From assembly GCA_023053545.1 (NCBI GenBank), contig JAKZAN010000006.1, positions 12,035,412 to 12,099,411 on the forward strand: a stretch of 64,000 nucleotides of DNA, written 5' to 3'. The notes under the pieces are model-generated. The model saw only the letters and a program-made list of their open reading frames with translations, was not told where the DNA came from and searched no databases. Each line of letters opens with the position of its first letter. The first letter of the stretch is position 1. This document shows, piece by piece, positions 37,930 to 48,515 of the stretch. Source of the stretch: Lepidurus packardi (lineage: Eukaryota; Arthropoda; Branchiopoda; Notostraca; Triopsidae). The position numbers were made by a program, and so were the translations under genes.

Positions 37930-38809
37930 GACTGGGGATCGGGGTACGAAACTTCGGTTGGTTGTACCCCGTTGCTTACAGCGGATCGTACTGTACGAAT
38001 GTCACGATAGTACTAGCGGGGGTCACCCGGGAGTGACGAAGACCTTAGGCAAGGTATCCAACCGCTACTGGTGGCCAAGGATGGCCAAGCACGTTCGAAC
38101 GTACGTAGGTTCTTGTATCCGATGTCAAATGTTCAAACCAATGGTGGGGAAACCGATCGGAGAACTGCAACCGATCGCAGCGTTGGCCACGCCGTTTCAC
38201 ACTATAGGAATTGACCATGTGGGCCCTCTTAACCCCACGGACCGTGGTAACAAACACGTGTTAGTAGCAGTAGATTACGCAACTCGCTGGATCGAGGCAG
38301 CAGCCGTTTCGGATACCTCGGCTGCCGTAGCGGCTCAGTTCTTGTTAAACAACATTGTCTAGCGGCACGGTGCCCCCGTCAAGCTGATCAGCGATCGGGG
38401 AACGGCGTTCACTGCCCAGTTATTCCAGGAGGCTCTAGACAATTTAGAGGTACGGCACGCCATGGCGGCGGCGTACCATCCGGAAACAAATGGATTGTGC
38501 GAGCGGACCAACAAAAGTCTGCTATCGGTAATGGCTCTCTGCATTGATGGGCACGAAAGGGACTGGGACCTTCTCGTTCCTCAAGCCGTGTTTGCGCTCA
38601 ACACCTCCCGCCAGGAAACTACTAAGTACTCACCCTTTGAACTGGTTTATGGACGGTCCCCTGTTCTGCCGGAGTATACTCAGTATCTCAGTATGGCCAG
38701 CGGACTCCACGGTCGACTATCGGGCTTTCTTTCGTCGAGTGCGGAAGATGTTACACGTGGCTTCGTGGCTTTCAAAATCATTGAAAATGATTACAAGGCA
38801 ATGCGTTAG
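37930..38809 (+). pseudogene. Gypsy-B integrase
   Basis: Continuation of Gypsy-B pol after the nested element. HHCC finger: HPGVTKTLGKVSNRYWWPRM to CIRCQMF. Core: GIDHVGPLNP (D), LISDRGTAF (D) and HPETNGLCERTNK (E). An in-frame TAG at 38360-38362 interrupts the core, a frame change falls near 38690, and the C-terminal part is cut off at about 38760. Confidence 0.85.
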
Positions 38810-40503
38810 CTTGAAGTTATTTGTATCAAAAGCTCACACATACAATATACATTTTCAAATGATCCTTACAGTCCTGAACGAAGGGTCGATCTTTGATCAG
38901 AACTGATCATCAGTCAAGGATCAGTTCCGCCCAAAAGAGCTTTTTCGGGAAGCTTCAAAATACTTAGGTCGTTTAGGACAACGGCTTAGAGTGCATTTTG
39001 CATAGTTTTTCCTTTGGAATCCTTTGAAGCACTTACGTTACTTGAACTCCTTGCAATGTACTTGATTTACTCGCTCCACGCATGCTTGCATTGTATACAA
39101 AACATTGGTCGTCAAAAGTGAATGATGAACGGCAAATAGCGGAGCACTAGTCAGGCCTAAGCGTAGCACTTCTCAACCCAACAAGTAACGCCCCGGCGTG
39201 AAAACATGGGACGTTTAGGCCAACGGTCAATTGTGTTTGCAGACCCATGTTCCGTTTGTTTTGCATAACTTGCAACGGGTTGTTTTGTTGAGTAACTTGC
39301 TTGTTTTGGTATTATTAGAATACAATTGAATTCCTCTCAATTTAGTAGATTTACGGTTTACACACCGGTTTGCGTCGAAAGATCAAACACTGACGGAGTA
39401 GAATGTACAAAAAAACTAGCAAATAAATGAGTGTCCGCGGCCAAAGCCAAAAAGTTATTTATTGGATTTTTTTGCTAGTCGACAATTTACAGCAGCAAGT
39501 CGAGGATATAGTCAACGTTTCGGAAGAAATCGTGCCACCCCTATGACCGCACTACAGGCAAGTAATCCGTCGTTTTGATGAATTTATTATTCATTTAGAA
39601 TCGCTAAGGATTCATTACCAGTACATAATGAAATGGCCTGAGTTAGACCTGTTGCTAAAATACCATTTTTACGTGTAGTTGGGAATCAGTTTATTTCTTA
39701 CTTGGCTAATCGTTAGTTAATTGAGTTATTTCAATTAGCTCTCTACAATTAAATTTTTTCATTTCATCTAAAATCTCCTCCCATTCCCATCCATTTCACA
39801 GAGCGCAGTTAAATTAAACAGTTGATTGTCATTATTGAAGAACTGAGTTAAGAAAAGTGAAATATTTCAAAACTAACTAGTTCTGTTTGCACCGTTAATG
39901 CCCAAAAGCTCTCATAATGGCGCTCAGGTCGTATTACGCTATTAGAACGCAGCTGGGGCTGGGTGGCAGCCCCCAAGGAAGCCTCTCCTGTTGGCGTTTA
40001 GCGTGTTTTGTCAGAATAAGTGGCTTAAAAAGTGGAACTTTTTGGAAGTTTTAGAGGTAAAAAACAAGTGGAGAATACTCGCATTCACTTGACTTAATTA
40101 ATGTACCAAGTTTAACCACTAAGTATGCTATTTAAGCCCGTTCTTGCCATTTTTAAGAGCGATAACAGGCTGTCCTTTGCCTCCACACTCCAACGTTTAG
40201 ACAACGTTTAGATTTTTCTAAACAAACGAAATGTTTAGAAAAATGAAGGATTTTTGTATTTTTACTTTCTTTTCTACTTAACGTACGGAGAGCTTGCTAG
40301 CATACAATGGGATAGAGTGGCGCGTTGAAATTGGCGTAATATACTGCACGTGGTAAGCGTTCACTTTTGCGTATAATTTTTCAGCACGATAGTGGAAAAA
40401 CGTCAGTACTTACCAGTTTCATTGCCATTTTTTATTGGTAGATTTGTTTGATTTCCATTTAATTCTATTTAAACATTATTCGTACAATACATGCTAGCTT
40501 TAA
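38810..40503. other. Unassigned 1.7 kb
   Basis: No gene recognised. A loose inverted repeat (ACTAGCAAATAAATG near 39416 with TTTTTTTGCTAGTC near 39466) may be a small element end. Confidence 0.3.
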
Positions 40504-41398
40504 TTTGGTAATAAGATATCAATAATTGTTTTCATAAAGTTTTTCTTTCTCTTGGCAAATAGGTACCGCCCAGGGCAGCTAACTTTGCAGTGAACCAGCA
40601 GCCCTTTTGCAACCCACTGAGTTCTTCTCTGCGTTGTATTTTTGTTGAGTTTGTCTGGATTCTTCAAAGGTTGTTTTAGCTGAGAGTGTGTTCGTGTCTT
40701 GACACGAGGTTTCTCAGCTGCTGCTAAATTTGGTAATAAGATATCAATAATCGTTTTCATAAAGTTTTTGTTTCACTTGGCAAATAGGTACCGCCCAGGG
40801 CAGCTAACTTTGCAGTGAACCAGCAGCCTTTTTGCAACCATCTGGGTTCTTCTCTGCGTTGTACTTTTGTTGAGTTTGTCTGGATTCTTCAAAGGTTGTT
40901 TTAGCTGAGAGTGTGTTCGTGTCTTGACACGAGGTTTCTCAGCTGCTGCTAAATTTGGTATTAAGATATCAATAATTGTTTTCATAGAGTTTTTGTTTCT
41001 CTTGGCAAATAGGTACCGCCCAGGGCAGCTAACTTTGCAGTGAACCAGCAGCCTTTTGCAGCCATCTGGGTTCTTATCTGCGTTGTACTTTTGTTGAGTT
41101 TGTCTGGATTCTTCAAAGGTTGTTTTATCTGAGAGTGTTCGTGTCTTGACACGAGGTTTCTCAGCTGCTGCTAAATTTGGTAATAAGATATCAATAATTG
41201 TTTTCATAGAGTTTTTGTTTCTCTTGGCAAATAGGTACCGCCCAGGGCAGCTAACTTTGCAGTGAACCAGCAGCCTTTTTGCAGCCATCTGGGTTCTTCT
41301 CTGCGTTGTACTTTTGTTGAGTTTGTCTGGATTCTTCAAAGGTTGTTTTAGCTGAGAGAGTGTTCGTGTCTTGACACGAGGTGTCTTAGCTGCTGCTA
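40504..41398. repeat. Tandem array, four units of about 225 bp
   Basis: Unit starts fall at 40504, 40729, 40954 and 41176, with spacings of 225, 225, 222 and about 223. Each unit has TTTGGTAATAAGATATCAAT, then CAAATAGGTACCGCCCAGGG, and a 7 bp hairpin TCGTGTC-TT-GACACGA near its end. The minus strand stays open across units in one frame (40773-41339, 188 codons; basic peptide repeats such as LLVHCKVSCPGRYLFAK). No start context or splice partner supports a gene, so I call it satellite-like DNA. Confidence 0.9.
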
Positions 41399-42241
41399 AA
41401 ACATTCGAGTTATTCTTTTCGTCGAAGCATTTAACGTCGAAGTCGGCTATTACTAGGTGTTGTAGTAAGAATGGATCAGGGTTTTTGAGGTTATTGGTGG
41501 TTTCTGACTTATGTGTTTTTTTTCATTTAAATGCCATCTTAGGCCTCGGCTATTGACAGCTACTTTTATTGAAATTTCATTGTTATTACGTCACGTAGTG
41601 TTTATGGCTTGGAACATTTCCATATAAGGAAGGCCGTTCCTTTGCTCAGGGGTACTTTTCGGTTTTAATTGTGACATTTTCGACATTGTGTAAAGTTCAG
41701 GGCCTGGATTGGGAGAGGTGACGGAATGTATAATGGCGTCCGGGAGTTTTTTTTTTTTTTTTTTAATTAAATCCAAAAAGGCTGTGGTATGTGGGATTAT
41801 TGTGAGATTTGACAGAACTGTTAAGTGCTACCGTGTAAACGGTTTTTCCACAAAATTTTTAGGAGATGGATAGGTCTTGTAAAGGGTTCTCAATTGTTTC
41901 GAGTTTTCCACTTTTCGTTACTGCTTCCTTGATCCATTTCAGGGCTTCTGCTTGGCTTGTTGGTGTATACCTGTCCAGGTGGTCGACAGTAGGCACCTTG
42001 CTCTCCGATCAGGTGCGTGACTTGTGTCTCGGCTGCTTCGGTGCAAAGCATCTTAATACCGTACTTTCCAGGAGCAGCTCGATAGTATCCTAATCCGTCG
42101 TTAGGGGGTCTCCGGTCAGTGTTAGTGATGGGAACAGAGCACGCCCCCCAAATGGAAGTCCCTCCTTTTGTGCAGGAACTCCCTAAACCCCCAACACTAC
42201 AAAATTTCAATACCCTTGGAGTACTATTTCGCCAATCATTT
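41399..42241. other. Unassigned, probably the 3' flank or LTR of the BEL fragment
   Basis: A minus-strand open frame at 42210-41890 follows the BEL pol tail but is not recognised. A T16 run lies near 41750. Confidence 0.3.
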
Positions 42242-42673
42242 TCATTCTCCGCCGATCCCTCTGAATTTCATTGATTTCCAATCGTCCCATGGTAGTCCAA
42301 CCTCCATGCGTGGTCGTGCTTTTTGGTCTGACTTTCGTATGGGACGTACATCTGGTGGGGTTTCCACTTCCCCTCGTTCCGCGGACGGTCCGACTTCGAA
42401 GGGGTATAGCTTTGTGATCGGTCTGTTAGTAATTCCGCCTGTAGTCCTCAATTCAACGGCTCGGGTTAATCCATCTCTACCCGGGAGTAGTTTGGTGATT
42501 ACCCCTAGTCTCCAAAACAGCCTTTTTCCTTCATTGTGGATATTTACGAGATCTCCAACTTGGATCTTGGACGAATTAAGCGTTGAAAAATATCCATGAC
42601 GTTGACGCAGTGCAGTGTATTTTAGCACGAAAAAGATTTGAAAAGTGGGAGCACAGGAAAAACAGGACTGCAC
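42242..42673 (-). pseudogene. BEL/Pao pol C-terminal fragment
   Basis: Reads HGYFSTLNSSKIQVGDLVNI, then LGVITKLLPGRDGLTRAVEL, RPITKLYPFEV and a basic tail. This is the DUF5641-type end of a BEL/Pao pol. Upstream integrase is missing: the sequence changes at about 42700, before the Harbinger copy at 42745. Confidence 0.75.
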
Positions 42674-42939
42674 TCTCTGTCGCCGTTTTTTTACCCCGAA
42701 CTGTATTGCTGTCTTAGTGCACGTTATGTATCTGTTGTGTCTACGGGCCTATTCCCACTTAGCGCATAAGGCCTTATGCTTATGATCATGGTATGCCTCC
42801 GTCGGCCTACCTGTTGTCATTTGTGAGCCAGTGGCGGAGCCAAACTAATTACGAAGATCCTCCCAGTTAGACAGGAAGGTGAAATGTTAGTAAACAAGGG
42901 CTATTGAACCATAAACAAAGAGTGAGCTATTTTACCAAC

Positions 42940-44244
42940 CATGGACATGGCAATTTACTTCTCTTCTTTCGTGGGGGTTATTAATGTGGCTTACATGTTA
43001 TTGTTATTGCGGAGGAAAAAAAGCTATGGACTAGGTCCTATTGTAGTGAAGCTAACCGACTGCAGTTTAGTGAATATAACACCTTGATGCCAAACTTGAG
43101 ATTGAAGGACCCAAGGATGTTAAGCGTTTATTTACGAGTGAGCTCGAGCATGTTTGATGATTTGCTGAACAAAATTGGTCCTAAAATCAAGAAACCAGAC
43201 ACGAAATTTCGAAAGGCAATTTCCGTTGGTAATTTCTCTATAAGATATGGATTACTAATAACTAAAATACACTATTAATTGCAAAATATATCTCAACAGG
43301 AGAGAAACTCTCGATCACGTTACGGTATCTGGCATCAGGAGAGTCACAGAGGTTCCTCGCCTTTTCTTTTCGATGTGGACACAGTACTGTGTGCAAGATT
43401 CTACGGAAAGTCTCGGTTGCGATCTGCAATTCTTTACTAGATGAGTACCTACCAAGTCCTGACAGCGTAAACTGGAGATCAGTAAGCCAAAGATTGGAGA
43501 AAAGATGGAATTTCCCAAACTGCCTTCCTAGGAGCTATCGATGGGAAGCACGTACGCATAAGAGCACCTCCTAGGTCTGGATCCCTGTACTTCAATTATA
43601 AACATTATTTTAATATTGTAATGCTCGCTGCTTGCGATGCGGACTACTGTTTTACAATGTTGGATATTGGCGCGTTTGGAAAGGAAAGTGACGGGGGTAT
43701 ATTTGAGGCTTCCATATTCCGTAAAGCCCTGCGGAAAGGAAAACCCAACATTCCGAGACCCGCTAAACTTCAAAACTCGGAAATGATCTTGCCCTATGTA
43801 TTTGTTGCCGATGAAGCCTTTCCTTTAGACCAACACATTCTACGGCCATACCCAGGTAGGGGTACTGGCCGATTAAGTCATGAAGAAATAGTATTCAACT
43901 ACCGCCTCTCTCGAGCCCGAAGAACGGTTGAGCGTTTGGCATCTTGTCAGAACGTTTGAGGATACTCACAACTCTTATTCACGCAACCCGAACATGTACT
44001 AATATTTGTAAAGGCATGTGTGCTATTGCATAACTATATTATGAAGTCAAAGCAAGGATTGAAAGTTGTCAAATCTAGTGGTGTGCAGAATTATCAAAAT
44101 GATGTTTATCATGAAGAAGATGCGAACACCATGCCTGAGAACAGCCTCCTTCAAGCGGTAAATGTTCGGAATATTTACGCAAAGTATTTTGTCAATAAAG
44201 GATGTGTCCCAGGGCAAAATGACTACGTAAAGAGAACTTCTTGA
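42940..44244 (+). pseudogene. Harbinger (HARBI1-like) transposase, copy 2
   Basis: Open start MDMAIYFSSFVGVINVAYML, then a frame change at the A-run near 43015. Next come RLKDPRMLSVYLRVSSSMFD, an intron at 43229-43299, FSFRCGHSTVCKILRKV and GAIDGKHVRIRAPP. Then LAACDADYCFTMLDIGAFG and VFVADEAFPLDQHILRPYPG, which keeps the second D intact, unlike copy 1. RRTVERLASC lacks the AFGIL after the E because of a small deletion near 43935. It ends YVKRTS. Confidence 0.85.
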
Positions 44245-44539
44245 AGAGATGATGTATAAAGTTTAAGCTCACATATGGGACTGGGTAGTACAAGTTTACT
44301 TTACTTAGAATTTTTATTTTCCGCGTTGATAAATTTCGTGCAGTATGCAGTAAACAAAGAATACGTTTTCCGAGTAACGTGAGTTATAAAAAGACGTCAA
44401 TTATTTTAAACTAATAATGGAAACACACAGGGTTGAAAAAAATAATTTTATAGGATTTTAGAACAAAGGCTAAATGGATAAAATTAGAAATTGTCATGAT
44501 TAAGTATACCATAGAGGTTCCATTAGTCACTCTCGGTAT

Positions 44540-45343
44540 CACGATCTGTAAGTGCTACCCGATTCTGCAATTCTGCCTCCATCAACATTCTTTCAAAGTG
44601 CTAGAGAATCTCCTCGGATTGATTAGACGGCAACCGCTTTAACATTTTTGTGTAGTGCTTCATGACGAAGTGAAGCTCGTCATTTTCCTTTGCCTGGCAT
44701 TGGATATGGCTGGACTGAATTGCGAAAGTTTCGCACATTGTAACTTCCAAGTCATCATTCGACTTGCGCTTCTTCTTGGTACTCATCGTGTTTCGAGAGA
44801 TGGAAGCACCAACGTTTATTCCTAATGTTTTAAACTTAAGTATAATTAATTTTCTATACTAACCTTCTACCTTGACTACGAAGGGAAGGAAAAGTAGAAT
44901 CTGAACCCTGCGTTGCAAAAGTATTATCTTTGTCGCAGTCTTCGAAAGAGACAAAGGAAGCGTTTCCTGGAGAAATACACGTCGTTCTTTCGCTTTGCAC
45001 GACCTCTTCGTTTCCTTCTGCAATGTTAATTTCTTCTTCGCTGGCTTCGTTCTCGACAGCACTCGAGGGAACGGCAACATTAGTGCTACGTTTGCTATGA
45101 CATTTGTAAATGTTAGTAATTTATGAAATGCCTTTTTTACATTTTCAATACCCTCTTGATAATATATGTACTCCAAATAAGGAATCAAAAAGCGGGTATA
45201 AATACCATTTTTCTCGGGGATTGAAAGGTTTGGCAGCAGATCCGCTTCGTAAAAGCCCTGCTCTTTTACACAAACGTACGAATTTCAACCTCAACCGTTT
45301 GAAACGCTGCTCCAGTTCGTCTATTCTGCAATCGTCTATTAAG
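44540..45343 (-). pseudogene. Harbinger MADF-domain gene, copy 2 (5'-truncated)
   Basis: Minus strand: RLKFVRLCKRAGLLRSGSA (45340-45145), an acidic middle exon (45080-44870) and a last exon STKKKRKSNDDLEVTMCETF (44786-44601). The MADF N-terminus present in copy 1 is missing because a foldback element starts at 45344. Confidence 0.65.
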
Positions 45344-45693
45344 GCCCCGGTATACAGAACCCTCTTATGGGTGAATAACATGGGGAAATTCGGGGGCTGA
45401 TATCTTAAAAACTACTCAACCGATTAAAATGATACATATAACAAAAAATCGATCAGAAAAACATCTACTGCAAGTGATCGAGTTTTTTTTAAAAAATTAT
45501 GTAATTTAACTAAAAAATTGAAGGCAAAGTTTTGGGAATTTCTAAATAACCGAAAAATTGGAAATCGGGCCATCACTTGCAGTAGATATTTTATTTCTAG
45601 ATTTTTTACAATTTAAAAAAAATACATCGGACGAGTAGTTTTTATGAAATCAGCCCCCGAATTTTAATAATTTAGCTCCCTATACAGTGGTGC
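45344..45693. repeat. Foldback MITE
   Basis: AAATTCGGGGGCTGAT and AAAAACTACTC near 45388-45418 recur inverted near 45635-45667. Inner arms ATCTACTGCAAGTGAT and ATCACTTGCAGTAGAT (45464-45600) are also inverted. The outer ends GGCCCC.../...GGTGCC are weakly inverted. It has no coding content and is inserted at the truncation point of Harbinger copy 2. Confidence 0.75.
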
Positions 45694-46006
45694 CAATTTG
45701 CCATGTGGGGGAATAGGAAAAGTTTGCAGTCGGTGCAAGAAAACAGCGGGCTATATGAATGAAGGATTGGCCTTGAAGGAAGGGATAGTTGATAATGCCT
45801 ATGGCACGCCTTCTCTACAAAACATTTCCCCTAGAATTCTCTTTTCTTCAAGAACAACCGTTGACGGCCGACGTCACCACTCCTCAGGGTGGGACTTACT
45901 TTGTAAACAATAACGAAGCTACACGAGTTTTCAGTTAAAAAAATTCATTCAGTTTTACAATAAAAGTTTTCTAATTAAGGGTGGATCACATTGGTATGCA
46001 GTTCCA
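45694..46006. other. Unassigned spacer up to the target site
   Basis: No gene recognised. It ends with GTTCCA (46001-46006), the left copy of the 6 bp target duplication. Confidence 0.5.
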
Positions 46007-46370
46007 TATGGCATTCGGTAAGCCCCAAAACTATTTGATATACAACAGAAAACGGACTTGACTGATAGCCTAAAAGACGACCCGTAAAAATCTATCAAAC
46101 GCTATCAAGTTGTATCAAACCTTCTTTCAAACGCTATCAAGTTGTATCAAAACTTCTATCAACTGCTATCAACTTGTATCAAAACTTCTATCAACTGCTA
46201 TCAACTTGTATCAAACTCCACCTAGTGTATCAACTTCGAACAAGTTGTATCAAACTTTCTCTGAAAACGCGTACAGACATACAAACCAAACGCGAAATGC
46301 GAAACGACTGTGTTTTCAAGTGCTATCAACTCACTGATTTTATCGCCTGGCCCGGGCCAGGCTCGCTTCC
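46007..46370. repeat. Left terminal inverted repeat of the 8 kb element
   Basis: Matches 53680-54017 inverted, with one indel of about 50 bp. Positions 46091-46260 hold repeated CTATCAACTGCTATCAAC and TTGTATCAAAAC blocks, plausible transposase-binding arrays. A perfect 18 bp palindrome GCCTGGCCCGGGCCAGGC is at 46345-46362. Confidence 0.93.
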
Positions 46371-48515
46371 AAACCACGCCTATTTGTTATTGTTATTTAT
46401 TTATGATTTATTATTATTATTATTATTGCGTATTGCCCACAGTAAACAGGCTCAAAGCCTCAACAAAACTCTGCTATATTCTAACGTTCATTTAACAAAC
46501 CCCTCTTGTTATGATTTGTTTGAATGCCGATTGTTTATGTCATGATATAATATTATGCGAAATGTTTTTTTTTACACACTATAGTAACAATAATAAGCCT
46601 GTAATAATAATATTGTTGTGGCGAATACATATAAAGTATTTAGATTGCACTCATAAGCGTTATACTTGTTTGAGGAGTTAATTAATAAGTTCTAATGGGA
46701 GTAGGTTTATTCATTATTGGTATAGTCTGCTGTTAATTTATATAGTTTCATCAGTTTATTGTGATATTATACTTATATCCTTATTTCTGGTCTACAATCT
46801 CTTATTTATTTGAATACAGGTTTTTTCATTATAGTGCAATGTTTTTTAAAGTTGGTTATACCTGTTAGTGATATAATATGAGCATTATTATGGTTGCAGA
46901 TTATACGTGTTCCTTTCCTCGCAAAATAATAACGTGTACCATATTTAGCGCTTTTATTCAAACGTATTTTTCAGATTGTTATATCGTGCAAAAATAAATA
47001 CATTGAAACATAGCATGTATAAATTGCATTCCGTAGTACTTCATTTGTTTGATTTATTGTTTCAAAAGGGTCTGTATAATAATGGTTAAAAAGTGGTAAG
47101 GGTATTATAGTAATAAATCTCTTTCTAATTGAGCGTTATAATTATATTTAATTTGGAACATAGGCGCACAGTTAATTTACTGCTACGAAAAGATAAATAT
47201 ATAACACACAAACACGCGGAATAATTTAAATTACTTCCAACGACTATCCGACTAATAAAGGTATATAACCTCACATGGAGTATTTAAATACTGTACTTGA
47301 GATTATTCGGTTTTTTTAAAAGTAATAATTCCTGTTTCATTGCAATTTCGTTTCGATATTTTTCATTCACCTTTTTCATCTTTGTTGCTGCAGAATTTTA
47401 TTGCCCTCCCTCGTAACCTTTTATTATTCAAAAGTGTGGTCAAATTATTACATCTTTGTAATTGAATCCCATGCAAAAACCAATACAGTGAAAAATAACA
47501 CGGAGTGTACGTTATTAATCGAATCTGTTCGAAACTTATTATTGGAATTCTGTAGTACTTTTCTTCGAAGTGATGCGTTTGCTTGATTAATTTCTATAGC
47601 CTGATTTGGTAGTGTAATTACTTGATGATATTGATTTATTAGAACAGCAGGATCATATATAGCTAATAATTAACACAAGCACAAAATATTTACCTTAGAC
47701 GCGGATACGCTAAAATGAATCCATAAACGGCACGGTCACAGGATTTGTTAATAGCTCATCTTTTTTATCTGTATTTATTTTGAACATTTATTTTATATAT
47801 TTAGATAATTAGCATATATTCATTAAAGTTAATTCTTGTTTTATAGTGTTCCGGTACCTATGCTGCATGAAACATAAAACATAAATTAAAGATCGATCGA
47901 TAAGTTAGATGCGTCCGTTTCTTTTCTTAATAATCAAGGACCATAAAATGGACCAAATACCGTCCAATTTATCAATTTGGTATAACAGCAATTTAAGGCA
48001 CTTGAATAATACTATTATCTGCTCTTCAGATTGAAATCAGACACCATCATAACAGATTGAAGTCAAACAGCATAGAAGGATCAAATTTAGTATAATTATT
48101 GAAGGCACTTATGAGAGCGCGGTAGTAATAAGCCAGCAACGATTAAAAAATTGTAATTAATTTGGTATAATTATTGAAGGCACTTGAGTATGCAGTAATA
48201 TTCAAATCAGACGAGGGTCGCCACAAAACAGACGAGATCACAAATGGACTGCTGATAACGATAAAAACGCATCAATTTGGAATAAATGGCACTTGAGTAC
48301 AGTAAATGCTAATCAGATAACAATAATCATAATGGACCAATTTGGTATAAAAACAATTTAAGGCACTTGAATAATACTATTATCTGCTGCTCTTCAGATT
48401 GAAATCAGCAAACACCGGTGTGCTATTTTTTTACCTGGATGGGTTAAAGTTGGGTTAGGTTAATTTAATAACTTAACCTATAGCATAGCCTATAGCATGA
48501 TCAAATTGAATATTC
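46371..48515. other. Non-coding 2.1 kb inside the 8 kb element
   Basis: Very AT-rich, with a TTATTATTATT microsatellite near 46410. From about 47930 to 48410 there are four or five diverged units with CAATTTGGTATAA and AAGGCACTTGAATAATACT. The two outer ones (near 47990 and 48355) are almost identical over 50 bp. No gene seen. Confidence 0.7.

Larger units (their letters stand above)
28390..38809 (+). mobile_element. Ty3/Gypsy element (Gypsy-B), 3'-truncated and split by Gypsy-C
   Basis: The gag and pol of a Gypsy lineage distinct from Gypsy-A and Gypsy-C. A 5' LTR is inferred at 28390-28662 (TGTGACG...GCTACA), followed by TTTGGTGGCAGTGGAGG, a plausible primer-binding site. Gypsy-C sits at 32435-37925, with pol resuming at 37930. 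The integrase loses frame near 38690, and no 3' LTR is found, so the 3' end is lost. It is inactive. Confidence 0.85.
42745..45343 (+). mobile_element. PIF/Harbinger DNA transposon, copy 2 (broken)
   Basis: Closely similar to 23477-26125 through both genes. It stops at TCTATTAA (45343), where a foldback element begins, so the MADF gene lacks its first exon. The left end GGGCCTATTCCCAC is shared with copy 1. Confidence 0.85.

Noticed and set aside
40773-41339. A 188-residue protein gene
   Set aside because: It is the open minus frame of a 225 bp tandem repeat, changes reading frame within one unit, and has no start or splice context I can support.
40504-41398. CRISPR-like array
   Set aside because: Eukaryotic DNA, 225 bp contiguous units without spacers; a satellite-type tandem repeat.
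46091-46260. Telomere-like or independent satellite
   Set aside because: The TATCAA repeats occur inverted in both ends of one element and belong to its terminal repeats.
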